Source: UBA1774 sp045223835 (GTDB taxonomy: Bacteria > Bacillota > Clostridia > Oscillospirales > Oscillospiraceae). From it: a DNA stretch of 15,297 bases. The stretch spans positions 1 to 15,297 of the forward strand of contig JBGUZS010000078.1 of assembly GCA_045223835.1 (NCBI GenBank), given 5' to 3'. Numbering within the stretch: the stretch's first letter is position 1; each line of letters starts with the position of its first letter. This document shows positions 14,281 to 15,297 of the stretch, piece by piece. The notes below the pieces were generated by a model. It was not told the origin of the DNA and ran no database searches. It worked only from the letters and a program-made list of their open reading frames with translations. Position numbers and translations under genes: made by a program.

Positions 14281-14936
14281 GCAAAGGAAAACAATTCCTC
14301 GACAGATGGAAGACCGATTATGATTTCAAAACGGTCACGGGAGCATTCAGCTCCCTTGCCATGACCGTGGTCTTCGCGTTGTATAATGGGTTTCTCGGCG
14401 TCCGGCATTCTTCTTTGTGGCATGGAACCATCTGCGTTTATTATATCGTGCTCACGGGTCTGCGCGGGGTCATTATCACGGCAAGAAAAAGGCTCGCTCC
14501 AGCTGACGGACGGGAGGATGCGGGAAATAAAGCCTATATCCTGGCGGCGGCCCTGCTACTGCTTCTGAATCTGAGCCTGGTTATCCCCGTAACCCTGATG
14601 GTCAGACAGCAGAAGCCCGTCAGCCTGACATTGATCCCGGCGATAGCCATGGCGGCTTATACGACGTATAAGGTCATCATGGCTTCCATCAATCTGAAAA
14701 GAAGAAACAGGTCGGCCGACAGCCTGATCAGGCTGCTCCGTACGATCGGGTTTATCGATGCGCTCGTATCGATCCTTGTGCTTCAGAATACGCTGATCAT
14801 GGTCAATACAAATGGCGAGGATGGGGAAATGCTGCCGTTGACGGCCATCACAAGCGCAGCGGTTATGGTGACGGTCCTGCTTCTGTCTGCCGCCGCGATC
14901 ATCAAAGGGATCGCCCGCGCCAAAAACCGGAAATAA
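14277..14936 (+). CDS. Uncharacterised multi-pass membrane protein
   Basis: I do not recognise a named domain. The 219 residues hold about six hydrophobic segments (near 22-41, 48-67, 87-108, 113-134, 150-172 and 184-206) joined by short basic loops. The conserved-looking spots are SSLWHGTICVYYIVLTGLRG and AAYTTYKVIMASIN, and the C-terminus is basic (ARAKNRK). The start overlaps the YwaF-like stop in an ATGA. A strong hairpin terminator follows about 75 bases after the stop, so this is the last gene of the PAP2-YwaF operon and may work on or with the same membrane lipids. That role is inference from position only. Confidence 0.6.
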   Translation: MSKGKQFLDRWKTDYDFKTVTGAFSSLAMTVVFALYNGFLGVRHSSLWHGTICVYYIVLTGLRGVIITARKRLAPADGREDAGNKAYILAAALLLLLNLSLVIPVTLMVRQQKPVSLTLIPAIAMAAYTTYKVIMASINLKRRNRSADSLIRLLRTIGFIDALVSILVLQNTLIMVNTNGEDGEMLPLTAITSAAVMVTVLLLSAAAIIKGIARAKNRK

Positions 14937-15012
14937 GCTGCCAGTCAATGGGAACGGATCTCAAAGACTTCCTCTTCCGCCCTTTTGCCCGATGCTGGAC
15001 TCCAAATGAAGA

Positions 15013-15045
15013 CCGGACTGCTGAGATTTCAGCAGTCCGGCGTTT
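15013..15045 (+). terminator. Intrinsic terminator of the PAP2/YwaF-like operon
   Basis: A perfect 12-bp stem, CCGGACTGCTGA (15013-15024) / TCAGCAGTCCGG (15029-15040), with a GATT loop and CGTTTTA after it. It lies between convergent genes. The minus-strand side has only a broken T tract (TCTTCATTT), so it may act weakly on the opposite transcript too. Confidence 0.85.
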
Positions 15046-15082
15046 TATGCTCTTGTCCGGTTATCCGCGGTTTCAGCTGACC

Positions 15083-15297
15083 TTACTTTGCCTTTGCACT
15101 GACGCCGACGGCGTCATAGCCGCCCCAGGTCCCGCCGACGTAGGCCCGGACGGTGTAATAATAGGTGGTACCGGCCTTGAGGTCCGTGCTCTTGTCCGTA
15201 TAGGAAGTACCGGTGACGGTATTGGTGAGGCGGGTCCAGCTGGTCGCTCCGGCGGCCTTGCGGTACACGGCGTACTTCGTGGCGCTGGTGACGGCGC
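15083..15297 (-). CDS. Fibronectin type III domain protein, C-terminal fragment
   Basis: The 3' end of a gene that runs off the right edge of the window. The ~71 visible residues are most of a fibronectin type III-like repeat: KYAVYRKAAGATSWTRL, then GTSYTDKST, then AGTTYYYTVRAY with the characteristic alternating tyrosines, ending in GVSAKAK and the stop TAA. Such repeats are common at the ends of secreted or wall-attached proteins of Clostridia, where they act as spacers or carbohydrate-contact modules next to enzymatic or adhesive domains. The frame is open to the window edge, so any internal GTG is not the start. No sorting signal (LPXTG) or membrane tail follows the repeat. Total size and the main domain are unknown. 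Confidence 0.8.
   Translation of the reverse strand, partial: AVTSATKYAVYRKAAGATSWTRLTNTVTGTSYTDKSTDLKAGTTYYYTVRAYVGGTWGGYDAVGVSAKAK

Noticed and set aside
1..15297. CRISPR arrays, tRNA or rRNA genes, insertion sequences, prophage genes
   Set aside because: No repeat-spacer pattern, cloverleaf, transposase or integrase motif, or long terminal inverted repeat was seen on reading both strands.

Overview
The window reads as chromosomal DNA of a GC-rich member of the Clostridia (Bacillota). This is an inference from Shine-Dalgarno sites of the GGAGG type, sigma-A-like promoters with 17-18 bp spacers, intrinsic terminators, a BlaI/BlaR1-type pair, DegV and YwaF-type proteins, and a fibronectin-III surface protein. 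No rRNA, tRNA, CRISPR array, insertion sequence or phage gene was seen. Genes are dense and fall into short operons on both strands.

Layout. (1) 2-3809, plus strand: the 3' part of an FtsX-like permease gene, a membrane protein with a DUF4129-like region whose C-terminus looks like a decayed ABC-transporter ATPase, and a flavin reductase-like protein. The genes overlap and end at a strong terminator. (2) 3860-6161, plus: a promoter, a BlaI/MecI-type repressor and a BlaR1-type M56 metallopeptidase with a non-penicillin-binding sensor domain. (3) 6161-7735, minus: a uracil permease of the NCS2 family behind a ~155-nt leader holding an intrinsic terminator, so attenuation control is likely. (4) 7805-10189, plus: an MFS/GPH-like sugar transporter and a membrane-anchored glycerophosphodiester phosphodiesterase. 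(5) 10192-12502, minus: a pyridoxamine-phosphate-oxidase-fold protein with its own promoter, and a DegV / metallo-beta-lactamase-fold pair. (6) 12625-15045, plus: a PAP2-family phosphatase or transferase, a YwaF/TMEM164-like membrane protein and an unrecognised multi-pass membrane protein, chained by stop/start overlaps. (7) 15083 to the window end, minus: the C-terminus of a fibronectin-III surface protein.

The themes are envelope, lipid and transport functions. Phospholipid-related genes recur: glycerophosphodiester phosphodiesterase, DegV (a fatty-acid-binding family), PAP2 and the YwaF/TMEM164-like protein. Most worth a second look are the ABC-like tail without a Walker A motif fused to the DUF4129-type protein, the uracil permease leader RNA, the BlaI/BlaR1-type pair with an unfamiliar sensor, and the PAP2-YwaF-unknown membrane operon.
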